NCBI GenBank assembly: GCA_002418705.1
Contig: DIEQ01000012.1
Location: forward strand, 1-28,603
DNA: 28,603 nt
DNA from: Mageeibacillus sp. UBA5770
GTDB taxonomy: Bacteria; Bacillota_A; Clostridia; Saccharofermentanales; Saccharofermentanaceae
Direction: 5' to 3'
A program made the position numbers and the translations under genes. Position 1 is the first letter of the stretch. Each line of letters begins with the position of its first letter. Below, piece by piece: positions 13,709 through 22,150 of the stretch. The notes under the pieces were generated by a model, which saw only the letters and a program-made list of their open reading frames with translations, was not told where the DNA came from and did no database searches.

Positions 13709-14104
13709 ATGATGAAAAAAAGAAAAACGAAATATGAATATACAGAAGAGCAGTTAGTGTGTCTGGCAAAAGTTGGAAATCGATGGCAAAAGTATGATAA
13801 AGACCGTGTCTACTTTGATGTAGAAGATGTCCTGCACTGGCTCGGATATAGATGGTCTTACTATAATACAGGCAATGTCAGCTCTGCGAGTTTAAACGGA
13901 GAGAAGATCAGCAACTATTCTTTTAACAGAACTTACGCTTCGATTGAAAAGGTATGGTACGATGTGAGTGAGGGATGTTATATGTTTTATCTTGATGTTG
14001 TATCAAGATATACACCGAGTTTATCAGATACCATAGATGCCATCGAAAAGGCAGCGGCAGTCATAGAAGAACAGAAACCAACTCTTAATCAGGTTGATAA
14101 TTGA
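13709..14104 (+). CDS. Unknown 131-aa protein
   Basis: A start at ATG 13709 is preferred, because GGAAAGGA lies 8 nt upstream. An in-frame ATG at 13691 overlaps that ribosome-binding site. The protein begins MMKKRKTKYEYTEEQLVCLA, and has an aromatic middle (YFDVEDVLHWLGYRWSYYNT) and a C-terminal helix (DTIDAIEKAAAVIEEQKP). The pattern of Tyr and Trp residues suggests a small beta-rich binding domain with a terminal helix. No family is recognised. It sits between two other small unknown genes on the same strand. Confidence 0.55.
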   Translation: MMKKRKTKYEYTEEQLVCLAKVGNRWQKYDKDRVYFDVEDVLHWLGYRWSYYNTGNVSSASLNGEKISNYSFNRTYASIEKVWYDVSEGCYMFYLDVVSRYTPSLSDTIDAIEKAAAVIEEQKPTLNQVDN

Positions 14105-14207
14105 GCGGAGCTTATGGATATCTAAAAGAGCAACTATCTGAAATCGACAGAGTGTAGAATTGTATCAATACAAAAGTTAAATAACAGAATTAGAAAGGAA
14201 CATGTTA

Positions 14208-14351
14208 ATGAGTAAGAAAAAAACAAAATGCGTGTTGCCCTCCGAACAATGGTTGAAAAAAAACGGACTTAAAGAATTAGTCAGGGTAATGAAAATGCAC
14301 CCTGAAAAATTTGCTCATATCCAACAAGAAATAAACTTACAAGAAAGGTGA
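14208..14351 (+). CDS. Small 47-aa accessory protein
   Basis: AGAAAGGA lies 8 nt before ATG 14208. The protein begins MSKKKTKCVLPSEQWLKKNG and contains LVRVMKMHPEKFAHIQQE. A pattern of LPS.xWL.xNG...L....xxPExFAHI is one I associate with small proteins near plasmid and phage integration genes, but I can name no function. It ends 8 nt before the next gene, and its last codons contain that gene's ribosome-binding site (GAAAGGTGA), which supports it being translated. Confidence 0.6.
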   Translation: MSKKKTKCVLPSEQWLKKNGLKELVRVMKMHPEKFAHIQQEINLQER

Positions 14352-14359
14352 AGTAAAAT

Positions 14360-15082
14360 ATGGAACCATTAAAAAGCTTAAAAAATAATATTATCGCGGA
14401 TGCTCTTTCAAAAGAATCTGGTGTTTTTTCTCGAATTGAGGCAGCTACGCCTGCGATAAAAACCGGAAAATTATCAATGATAATATCCTTCCAAGGAATG
14501 GAAAAAATATGCATTCCATCACATGAATTAAATGTAAATGCAAAAGTTACGGGATTAAGTGTCAGATCAGCAGCAACAAGGATAATAGAGTATGACTTTG
14601 AGCACCCATCACAAATCGAAAAGATGTTACTTGAGTGTGCTTGGGCTTTAGGGTCGGCATTTTTACTACGTTATCAGTTTTATCCTTACCAAAGCGATAA
14701 AGGATGGACAGGGCGAGAACCGGGGGCGGGCATAACGAGATTGTTCGAAGGCAGTCCATATCACCTTGCTTTTAGTGGGAGTTTAAGTGTTGGGGAAACA
14801 GATCCAGCATTGACTGATTTGGCGATAAAGCATGGGTATTGGTTGTGGGATTTCAAACCGACTTTCAACCATCATCTGCCAGAGGCAGATAACCCAATAT
14901 GGAAGATGTGGTATGCAGAGGATCCAACTCGAAATCAGAGCGGTGGAAGAGACACAGAATTACCAAACTGTGTAAAAGTGCAATCAATGGAACAGAGACA
15001 AGAAAACGGAATAATCGGAAGACTGACAGACTATGATTTAACGCGAATGTATGTTGAAGAGAGTATTCTTCGTAACGAGTAA
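14360..15082 (+). CDS. Unknown 240-aa protein
   Basis: A soluble protein whose first 100 residues hold hydrophobic helices and strands (LSMIISFQGMEKICIPS; IEKMLLECAWALGSAFLLRY). The second half is rich in Trp, Gly and Pro (KGWTGREPGAG; HGYWLWDFKPTFNH; PIWKMWYAEDP). There is no transmembrane topology that I would defend and no recognised motif. The gene starts 8 nt after the 47-aa gene and precedes the excisionase-like gene by 36 nt, so it may be element cargo expressed with it. Confidence 0.55.
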   Translation: MEPLKSLKNNIIADALSKESGVFSRIEAATPAIKTGKLSMIISFQGMEKICIPSHELNVNAKVTGLSVRSAATRIIEYDFEHPSQIEKMLLECAWALGSAFLLRYQFYPYQSDKGWTGREPGAGITRLFEGSPYHLAFSGSLSVGETDPALTDLAIKHGYWLWDFKPTFNHHLPEADNPIWKMWYAEDPTRNQSGGRDTELPNCVKVQSMEQRQENGIIGRLTDYDLTRMYVEESILRNE

Positions 15083-15118
15083 TAGTCTTAAATGTCAGCT
15101 TAGAAATACTCTTATATT

Positions 15119-15406
15119 ATGAAAGATAACCAAGAAACAATTAAACATTCTCTCTGTCCCTACCCTGTCTATCTCCCGGACGGTCGACCGGCCCCCTTGA
15201 TCCTCACCGAGGAGGAGTTGCTTTTTCTGCTCCGGCTCGATAAAGACTCAGGGGGACCCAAGACCCCGGCATATACACTTGCTTATTACCGTAAACAGGG
15301 ACTACGTGGAATCCAGATCGGAAAGCGGATGAGGTATTACCTTCCCGATGTTGTCGAATTTCTGGATAAACAATCGGATTGGACGAACCGGAAGAATATT
15401 TCATAA
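15119..15406 (+). CDS. Excisionase-like helix-turn-helix protein
   Basis: A 95-aa protein. The core (about 29-85) follows the MerR/excisionase-type winged-helix pattern: LTEEELLFLLRLDK, then a helix TLAYYRKQGLRGIQI, a basic turn GKRMRYY and the helix PDVVEFLDK. Such proteins bend attachment-site DNA and set the direction of integrase-mediated recombination. The gene sits 66 nt upstream of the phage-type integrase in the same orientation, the usual xis-int order. No good Shine-Dalgarno sequence precedes the ATG, so the start is less certain. Confidence 0.7.
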   Translation: MKDNQETIKHSLCPYPVYLPDGRPAPLILTEEELLFLLRLDKDSGGPKTPAYTLAYYRKQGLRGIQIGKRMRYYLPDVVEFLDKQSDWTNRKNIS

Positions 15407-15472
15407 TTCCACTTCGCAGCCCTCTCGTGCAGCGGTAAAGTATGCCCGTCAATTTATTAAGTTTGGTGATAT

Positions 15473-16711
15473 ATGAAATTTAGACACGGTATTACAATTG
15501 TTAAGGATAGCCGTCCCGGTCGTCAAAAACCGTGGTTAGCCCGTTGGTTTGGAGAATATGATCTGCGTACCGCCTCCAAGAAACGCCATTGTCGTTCGTT
15601 TTCCCGCCAGTCAGACGCTGAGAACTATGCCCGAAAATTACAGGATGAGCTGGACTCCGGCATCACCACAGAAAACAGGGAAATCACCCTACAGGAACTC
15701 TGTGAGAAGTTCTTCAAATGCAAACAGGGGAAAAAGCACTCAACCTGCATTGGTTACGGACAAACCCTTTCTCATTTTCAGGAGCATTTCCATCCCAGTA
15801 TCCCGATTCGAAAAATTCGGCAGGAAGATGCGGAACTATACATCCAGTCGGTTGGATTCAAAAACAATTATCACGCCAGAAAGAAAACAGAAATCTCCGA
15901 ATCCACACGAGCCAGACATCTACGTCATTTGAAAGCCCTGTTCAACAAGGCGGTGGAATGGGACTATCTTACAAAAAATCCCTTCAAATCAATCACCCTT
16001 GGGAAAATCAGAGTCAAGCCTTGGTATTACCTCAGTCCTGATGAATTCAAAAATATCCTGCGAGTCCTTGATAACCTGCCGATTAATCCCAACAGGGCTG
16101 AGCAGGATAGGCACAGAATCATCCGTCTCAAGGCGTTTTACCTCACGATGTATACAACAGGGCTTCGATTCGGGGAAGCCGTCAACTGCACTTTCACGGA
16201 CAACATTAATCTTGAAGAAAGAACCATACATCTGTTTAACAGGGAAGGCACAGACCAAATGCCCTCATTCGATATGAAAGATTATGAGGCACGGACTATT
16301 TATCTGCCGGATATCACGATTGAGGTACTGAAAGAGTTGGAAAAGATTGCGGACAGTCCCTATGCCTTCTTAAATAAAGATATCTGGCTCCGTGTTCAAG
16401 GCAGATGGAGGAATATCAGAAATGAAGGCAGAGAAAAAGAGTGGAGCAGTAAGGAAATGATGGGGTCGGCAAACCATGCATTTCTGCGATACTGTAAAAA
16501 AGCAGGGATTCAGACCGTTAAGAAACTCCATCTCCACTGTCTGAGAAAGTCCTATGGCACGAATATGGCACGGCTGAACACGCCTCCTAAAACTCTTCAG
16601 GAATGGATGGGGCACTCCTCCCTGAACGTTACGATGAATTATTATGTACAAAACCTCGATGAGAATAAAAAGAAGGCACTGGAGAATTTGAATGGCTTGA
16701 TGTCTGGGTGA
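15473..16711 (+). CDS. Phage-type tyrosine integrase
   Basis: A 412-aa integrase with three parts: an N-terminal arm-binding-like region (about 1-65), a SAM-like core-binding domain (about 70-180), and a catalytic domain (about 185-405). Catalytic residues are R232 in TTGLRFGEAV, a Lys candidate K269, H355 and R358 in HLHCLRKS, H381 in MGHSSLNVTM, and the nucleophile Y390. It inserts and excises the element by recombination between att sites. The integrase gene usually lies at the end of such an element. No duplicated att sequence could be found by eye. The nearest tRNA gene is 4.8 kb downstream, beyond the signalling operon. Confidence 0.9.
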   Translation: MKFRHGITIVKDSRPGRQKPWLARWFGEYDLRTASKKRHCRSFSRQSDAENYARKLQDELDSGITTENREITLQELCEKFFKCKQGKKHSTCIGYGQTLSHFQEHFHPSIPIRKIRQEDAELYIQSVGFKNNYHARKKTEISESTRARHLRHLKALFNKAVEWDYLTKNPFKSITLGKIRVKPWYYLSPDEFKNILRVLDNLPINPNRAEQDRHRIIRLKAFYLTMYTTGLRFGEAVNCTFTDNINLEERTIHLFNREGTDQMPSFDMKDYEARTIYLPDITIEVLKELEKIADSPYAFLNKDIWLRVQGRWRNIRNEGREKEWSSKEMMGSANHAFLRYCKKAGIQTVKKLHLHCLRKSYGTNMARLNTPPKTLQEWMGHSSLNVTMNYYVQNLDENKKKALENLNGLMSG

Positions 16712-16715
16712 GGGG

Positions 16716-16730
16716 GTCGAGGGTCTCGAC
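16716..16730. repeat. Inverted repeat just after the integrase
   Basis: A perfect GTCGAG-GGT-CTCGAC inverted repeat starts 4 nt after the integrase stop. It is a candidate recombinase core or arm site, or a weak hairpin, as no T tract follows. The rest of the stretch to 16928 holds a second hairpin with TCCGCT and AGCGGA arms (16898-16903 and 16912-16917), which could end the minus-strand operon. Confidence 0.35.
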
Positions 16731-16928
16731 AGGATGATGGAGGAATAGGGAATAAACATTATCTATTTTGTGAGTCATCCAGAATCCCCATTGCGAGTTT
16801 ATTAATGTTTTTTATTTCCAGTAAACAAGGCCTCACAGTCCATAGTTTCTTACAGACGACCTATTTGGCACTATACACAAAAGCTAAAACATCCGTTTCC
16901 GCTCTGGAGTTAGCGGATTACAATTCCG

Positions 16929-18527
16929 TCAAGAATACTGCAACCCATCTTTAGTTGGGGTGAACGTCACTTGATCTGCAGATACCCTGTTAACTTTTCC
17001 ATTCGCGGATTTTAAATAGACTAATCCTGATTCCATACCAATAGTTAAGCCTATATCAGCAGGCAGAATGTCCATATTATCATATCCCAATTCTTTCAGA
17101 TTGTTCCTGAGGAATTCGATTGTAGAAACAATGGCACTGGCGTTATCGAACCCATTTACGCTTGGGCAAATGGCTCTCATTTGGCTGGCACTGGCATGCT
17201 CCAGCCCCCACTCCGAAACCAGTACAACAAGTTTGTCATTATTACTGCGTCCATGTTTTTCCAGCTCGACCGCCATTTGTTGTACTAGTCTCGCTAGACC
17301 TGTGAGATACAGATGCCCGCCTGCCCTTTGCTTTATCTGGGCGCTTCCAATATGAAGAACGGAGATCTTCGTTTTCATATCACCCGCAAGAATAAATGGA
17401 AAATCCATAGCAGGATTGCCATGATCATATATAGAATCACCAAGAATGACGGTCTGGCAAGAACTGTCTACGACACCCTTGGTCTTTCCTTTGTTACAAG
17501 ACAGAACCAAACCTCTCGAATCGCTATCCCATCCAACTTCGCCGTGATTTGTCGCGAACGACCTAACACTTAGTGATCGAAACGCCCCTCTCTTGTCCGT
17601 GTAATCAATCACAAGTTCCTCTTTGTTGTTCTCAGGAAGAATTTTGGAAGTAACGTTTGCCTGAGCCATTTCCCCAAGCATCCTCCGAGTTGATGGATTA
17701 CAGAGAAAAGAAGCGGGGGCATTGGCCTGATATCGGCAGGCAATATATTCGAATACTCCTCCAATGTGGTCAGGGTGATTATGAGTAACAATACATGTTT
17801 CAACATCCTTAACTGATATCCCAAATTCTCTGAGAATCTTTAGAAATCTAAATCCCGGATCGACTACAACGACACGATTCCGATGCCTCTCTTTACATAC
17901 AGGGAACACCATAGCATACGCACCGCCAGGTACATCGAAAAAACTGGGATACCACGAGTTCCAGCGTCGAGCCACCACAAAGAGCGGCTCTTTAACATTC
18001 TTGAAAACGAAGTTCTGCTCCGAAATATTTGAGGTATAATAAACTTCAATTATATCTTCGTGATTTTTGACCTTATTATCAATAATATATGCTGAAATAG
18101 CGTGATTAATTTCTATGTCAGTTTTACCTTGGTTTATCGGAGAGAGAATTACTTCCGCAACAGACGCAAGCAGATCCATTTCTTCGGGCTTTTGGAACAC
18201 TCGTGCCGCCCCAAGCTTTTGAAAACTGGTTTTGTCAGCCTCATCGCTCACATATGCGCTCAAGACGATAACGGGAATAGGCGGATTACCATGCTCCTTC
18301 TGACGTAAAGTTCTTAGAAATGTCAATCCATCCATTTTAGGCATTTTCTTGTCGAGGATAATGCAGTTACAGGACCAATTACGTTTTTCGAGCAAACAAA
18401 GCGCTTCTTTCCCGTCTGATGCTTTGATGGCATCCCAGCCTATATCACTAAAGTGCGCACAGATTTGTTCTCGAATCACTTTGATATCATCAACAATAAG
18501 TATGGTTCGCTTACAGGATTTCGGCAT
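16929..18527 (-). CDS. Response regulator: REC domain fused to a metallo-beta-lactamase-fold hydrolase
   Basis: A 532-aa protein. The receiver domain (about 7-128) has the acidic pair D13/D14, the phospho-acceptor D59 in IILDKKMP, S90 and the conserved K113. After a linker, the metallo-beta-lactamase domain (about 185-445) has THNHPDH (248-254) for two metals, a further His in ATNHGE (H328) and the bridging Asp in LGDS (D364). So the output is an enzyme and not a DNA-binding domain. Phosphorylation would switch a hydrolase, whose substrate (nucleotide, RNA or small molecule) cannot be read from sequence. The gene starts 3 nt after the histidine-kinase stop, so the two form an operon. No signal peptide is present, so it acts in the cytoplasm. 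The last 75 residues are unassigned. Confidence 0.8.
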   Translation of the reverse strand: MPKSCKRTILIVDDIKVIREQICAHFSDIGWDAIKASDGKEALCLLEKRNWSCNCIILDKKMPKMDGLTFLRTLRQKEHGNPPIPVIVLSAYVSDEADKTSFQKLGAARVFQKPEEMDLLASVAEVILSPINQGKTDIEINHAISAYIIDNKVKNHEDIIEVYYTSNISEQNFVFKNVKEPLFVVARRWNSWYPSFFDVPGGAYAMVFPVCKERHRNRVVVVDPGFRFLKILREFGISVKDVETCIVTHNHPDHIGGVFEYIACRYQANAPASFLCNPSTRRMLGEMAQANVTSKILPENNKEELVIDYTDKRGAFRSLSVRSFATNHGEVGWDSDSRGLVLSCNKGKTKGVVDSSCQTVILGDSIYDHGNPAMDFPFILAGDMKTKISVLHIGSAQIKQRAGGHLYLTGLARLVQQMAVELEKHGRSNNDKLVVLVSEWGLEHASASQMRAICPSVNGFDNASAIVSTIEFLRNNLKELGYDNMDILPADIGLTIGMESGLVYLKSANGKVNRVSADQVTFTPTKDGLQYS

Positions 18528-18530
18528 ATT

Positions 18531-20945
18531 TCAATCTCCAATTGTTTTCAGTGGGAGTATTACACGGAATGTAGCCCCACCGCATTTATTCTTTGGGTCA
18601 TGTTCAATTTTCCCATGGTTGCTATCGGTTATTCTCTGAATCCAAAAGAGCCCCATCCCCATTCCTCCTTCAATTCCCTTTGTCGAGAAATAAGGGGTTC
18701 CCAAGTGCTTTTCCGTTTCAGCGTCAATTCCATTTCCATCATCTGCAACCTCCACTATGAATCTTTCTTGATCAATAGCCTCCAGACGTAGAACGACCCT
18801 TCCAGGTCGACGTGCTTCTAAAATCGCATCGTGCGCATTCCGTAGCAGATTAATCAATATCGTCTGGAATTCACTTTTATTCATTCTGACTTCGATAGAG
18901 CTCTTGATGAAATCAAGCTCAATATTGTTGTTCTTAAAACGCTCCTTTACAATGGCGGTAATCTGCTCTGCCATTTCATCGGCATGGAAAGTTTCCACTT
19001 TCTGCTTGCGATCGCGAATTTCTCTAAAGTTCTCAATTGCACTAGTTGCAAGATTAACCTGCTTGGACAGGTCTCTCCCGAGAAGTCGTATTTGGGGGTC
19101 CGAGGCAAGGTTCCTAATTCGTGACTCAATAACCTGAATGCCTTGCAAATATGTGTTAAACTCGTGAGCAATTCCAGAAGCAAGAAATCCCATCTCTGCC
19201 GCGCGTAGCATGAGACCTAAATAAGATTCATTATCATACTTCACGCTAATGGCAATCAGTCTTCCGATTAAGTCAAAGAGACGCTCATCGCTCTCCGTAA
19301 AATAATAGGGGATGACATTTTTATTCTCGACTTTCAAGACTCCAATATCCTCATCTCCAATTCTTAGCGGTATTGAGTACAATGATTTAAATTTTCTTTC
19401 AGCACTTCCATCGTATACGATATCGTCCCATTTGCCAGGTCCTTTTCGCTCAGCGCTGTCCGCCAGGTCCTGGTATGATCGGATATTGAACGACCGATTT
19501 TTTTGCAGGACAAGACATGTCAGACCAGTTGATTTACGGTAATCTTGGTATCCAAACCCCTTCAACTTGTTCTCCTTATCCTCATCGATTCCCACAATTG
19601 CACGTAACGACAGATTTCTTTGATCCGTAACGACAAAAAGCGAACAGAATTCTGCGTGTAGGAGACGACGACATTCAATCAGTAGGCTTTTAAATAGTTT
19701 TGGGTGACCAAATTCTCGAAGCAGTATCTCGGATATGGCTGGCAATGCTACGTCATAACGCCTCTTTTCGATGCGTTGTGAAACCACAAGGTTTGCAAGA
19801 ACGCCTGCCATAACATTAATCTGACGCTCATCAATTTGGTCGAAATATTGATACTTGGCCTCAACAGTTCGATTCTCGCACTTTAGAACACCGATTGGCT
19901 TGTCTCCAGCAAAAAGTGGGGTCATATACACACATTTGAAATCTTGTTGTGCTTTAGCATTACCGCCGTAAATTAAAGCATCCCAATTCCCTTTGTGATG
20001 ACCTTCGGAACTGCCCAATAGCTCCTCATAGCTTCGTGCATTAAATGGTTTTTTACGGTAAAGAACCCAGGGAGTTACACCTTGACCTATTTTTGAGGGA
20101 TCATAGTTTCTCAAATCGTAAGAAGGTATATGGGGTATCTGTTCGTAGTGCAGAGTGCTTTTTTCTTTTCCTCTCTCTTCAGAGATTCTTTCAAGCGTTA
20201 AACTATCTCCTTGCTCATCAACCAGGAACAAGGCACATTTTTGAGCATTCATAATTGTGCGAGTATAATCAAGAAACTCTTGTAAAACATCGTCAGTGAT
20301 TTCTATATCGTTATCTTTGATTTCAGGTGAAACATCTTTTTTACTTACTTCGGGAAGAAACTGTCCGGCTATATCAGAAAGAGATGTACAAAGTCTGTCA
20401 TTTTCGGCATAGGCACTGGAGGATCTTTCAAAGGCCAAACGTACAGCATAGATAAGAGCGTCAACTTTTCCTCCATCAAGAACGTCGGAGGCAGATTGCG
20501 GAACTATAAGAAAACCGATTGTTTGATTTTGGCTATCAATTATCTTAGTTGCACACATATTGGGAGTAAGATCGCTAAATGAAGCATATGATAGTCGGAG
20601 TTTATCTCGCAGTTGAGGATCATTGTCAATCTGGAAATCCACTTTTTGTTGTTTTGTCAAAAGATCTAAGGTCGGACTCTGATTTAAAGATATCTCTATG
20701 ATAGAACACGGTTCCGGATCATAGATCGTTCCGCCTGCGTAAACCCAGAAACTCAGTTCATTCTTTTCGGGCCCAGAATAGAAACGTCGAATAAGAAGGA
20801 ATGCCTGATGCAATTTCCAGTGACACGCGAATCTGCGAATAAGTTCATGCTGACCTGGATGGGGGTCTGCATGGGGATCTTGTACTTGAGAAAGGTCGCA
20901 CACTACCTTCATGAGATCTATAGCAAGGAACTCGATAGGGTTCAC
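18531..20945 (-). CDS. Soluble sensor histidine kinase with duplicated GAF-like domains
   Basis: An 804-aa protein. The N-terminal part (about 1-195) is a poorly conserved sensor-like domain. Two GAF-like domains follow at about 215-390 and 400-570. They carry a matching insert (NARSYEEL and KGNWDALIYGG in one; NIRSYQDL and GKWDDIVYDG in the other) and the same strand ending IGVLK.EN, so they are an internal duplication. The phospho-acceptor is H594 in GIAHEFN. N703 lies in LLRNAHDA, and DDGNGI (735-740) and GGMGMGL form the ATP site. The start is GTG at 20945 with GGAGG upstream; the overlapping ATG is followed at once by a stop codon. No membrane segment is present, so it senses a cytoplasmic signal. 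Its partner is the REC-hydrolase directly downstream. Confidence 0.85.
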   Translation of the reverse strand: MNPIEFLAIDLMKVVCDLSQVQDPHADPHPGQHELIRRFACHWKLHQAFLLIRRFYSGPEKNELSFWVYAGGTIYDPEPCSIIEISLNQSPTLDLLTKQQKVDFQIDNDPQLRDKLRLSYASFSDLTPNMCATKIIDSQNQTIGFLIVPQSASDVLDGGKVDALIYAVRLAFERSSSAYAENDRLCTSLSDIAGQFLPEVSKKDVSPEIKDNDIEITDDVLQEFLDYTRTIMNAQKCALFLVDEQGDSLTLERISEERGKEKSTLHYEQIPHIPSYDLRNYDPSKIGQGVTPWVLYRKKPFNARSYEELLGSSEGHHKGNWDALIYGGNAKAQQDFKCVYMTPLFAGDKPIGVLKCENRTVEAKYQYFDQIDERQINVMAGVLANLVVSQRIEKRRYDVALPAISEILLREFGHPKLFKSLLIECRRLLHAEFCSLFVVTDQRNLSLRAIVGIDEDKENKLKGFGYQDYRKSTGLTCLVLQKNRSFNIRSYQDLADSAERKGPGKWDDIVYDGSAERKFKSLYSIPLRIGDEDIGVLKVENKNVIPYYFTESDERLFDLIGRLIAISVKYDNESYLGLMLRAAEMGFLASGIAHEFNTYLQGIQVIESRIRNLASDPQIRLLGRDLSKQVNLATSAIENFREIRDRKQKVETFHADEMAEQITAIVKERFKNNNIELDFIKSSIEVRMNKSEFQTILINLLRNAHDAILEARRPGRVVLRLEAIDQERFIVEVADDGNGIDAETEKHLGTPYFSTKGIEGGMGMGLFWIQRITDSNHGKIEHDPKNKCGGATFRVILPLKTIGD

Positions 20946-21490
20946 ATGACACCTCCATTCTTTATGTCAGCAATTTTCCCACACCTATAAGCTATTCTAT
21001 CTCCATCCAACTAGTTTATAGTCTTACCAACTAAGAAACCGGAAATAATTACACTTATTAACATATCCATTCACATTTATCCAATTAATAATCATCTTTC
21101 ACTGGAAAAAGTGTGCTTCATATTTTCAGGTGGATTTTAAAGCTGAGACTAAATAAGTGGTCAGGTACATTTTTCGCCCATTTCTCGCTTCATTTTATTC
21201 CTAACACTTATTCCCATCCTTATATAATATTCGCAACCTAATTCCACTCCCTTTCAACCATAATTTGTCCTTAAAATAAAATCATAAATACTATTGTGTA
21301 TTTTAAAAGGAATATCTTCTGATGGAACAGATTACAATCTCCCTACAACCCTACCCACCTGCTCCCTACTCAAAAGACAGACAGACTCTCTGTTCTCCAG
21401 ACTACACCCCTACTCACTCAGCACTGAAAACCAGAAGCTCAAAGACGCTGTGGTGACGCTGGGAGATAAGAAGAGGAGTTTAAAAGTAGG
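20946..21490. other. Intergenic stretch without a convincing gene
   Basis: AT-rich sequence upstream of the histidine kinase. It holds GGAGG for the kinase start (20953-20957). I see no clear promoter, no tRNA-like repeat and no att-like copy of the downstream tRNA. A frame at 21294-21539 (+) would need a TTG start without a ribosome-binding site and runs through the tRNA terminator, so I do not call it. The low information content suits decayed DNA at an element border. Confidence 0.4.
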
Positions 21491-21533
21491 GATAAAAAGA
21501 AAAAACCTCATTTCTGAGTTAGAAACGAGGTTT
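21490..21533 (-). terminator. Rho-independent terminator of tRNA-Val
   Basis: Read on the minus strand, a 13-bp stem with one mismatch (arms AAACCTCGTTTCT and AGAAATGAGGTTT, loop AACTC) is followed by TTTTTTCTTTTT. It begins 6 nt past the 3' end of the tRNA gene. It is a textbook intrinsic terminator. Confidence 0.85.
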
Positions 21534-21539
21534 CTTTAG

Positions 21540-21613
<74 letters not shown>

Positions 21614-21908
21614 TAAGATCAATTAAATTAAGCTCTTAATTCAATTTTAGGCTGTTCATTTGGTGACTGCAGCCGTACACGCAAATTGATGTTATAATCA
21701 GAATTGTTCAAATCAAGATTACAACCCAATTTATTAGCCTTGTCAGGAGGATCACTCATACCAAATAACAATAATAAGTCGGAAAACGCGTTCCGGCAAA
21801 TTTTTACTAACCCTACACAAAACAGGTCAATATTGCAAGAAAATAAAGGGCAAAATCTTATTGGATGCGGCAAGGTGACATTTTTGGAAATTTGTAGATT
21901 TACTTTTC

Positions 21909-21936
21909 TTGACAAAAATCGGCGTTAATCTACAAT
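21909..21936 (+). promoter_or_regulatory. Sigma70-type promoter of the PspA/AAA+/vWA operon
   Basis: TTGACA (21909-21914), a 16-bp spacer, then TACAAT (21931-21936). It is a near-consensus match in the right orientation and about 215 bp before the first large gene of the operon, so transcription should start near 21943. Confidence 0.6.
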
Positions 21937-22150
21937 AATGACAGACGATTTTTTGAAACGGAGGAGATTTGTTTTGATCTTAATTAAGGAGGGCCGAAAG
22001 GTTATAGATGACCCAACGGTTCCCCGGGAGAAAAAGAGTCGATTTTAAACGTGGCTAAAGGAGGTAACTCGTTGCTGATAAGATGGTTAAAAAAAGAAGT
22101 CTCAGTTGGCAAGAGTTTGGAAACAATAACTTCGTCTGAAAGACGCAGGG
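21937..22150 (+). promoter_or_regulatory. Operon leader with three Shine-Dalgarno sites and short ORFs
   Basis: Between promoter and first gene are strong ribosome-binding sequences, each with a short frame. GGAGG at 21960-21964 precedes TTG 21974 (24 codons, to 22048). GAAAGG precedes ATG 22008 (16 codons, to 22058). AAAGGAGGT at 22057-22065 precedes TTG 22072 (31 codons, to 22167), which overlaps the start of the 283-aa gene. The stop of the second frame lies inside the third ribosome-binding site. This may be a leader controlling translation or relics of a decayed gene. The gene at 22151 itself has no good ribosome-binding site, so coupling to the third frame is plausible. Confidence 0.4.

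Noticed and set aside
21294..21539. 81-codon plus-strand frame before the tRNA
   Set aside because: It would need a TTG start without a ribosome-binding site and its 3' part is the tRNA terminator.
21628..21915. 95-codon minus-strand frame next to the tRNA, or its 43-codon part from ATG 21759
   Set aside because: The C-terminal part looks somewhat protein-like, but no start has a Shine-Dalgarno sequence and there is no recognised family. It could be a small gene, but I cannot support it.
21938..22048. 36-codon frame from ATG 21938 right after the -10 element
   Set aside because: The ATG lies before or at the expected transcription start, so it would not be translated from that promoter. Its in-frame TTG at 21974 is the better candidate.
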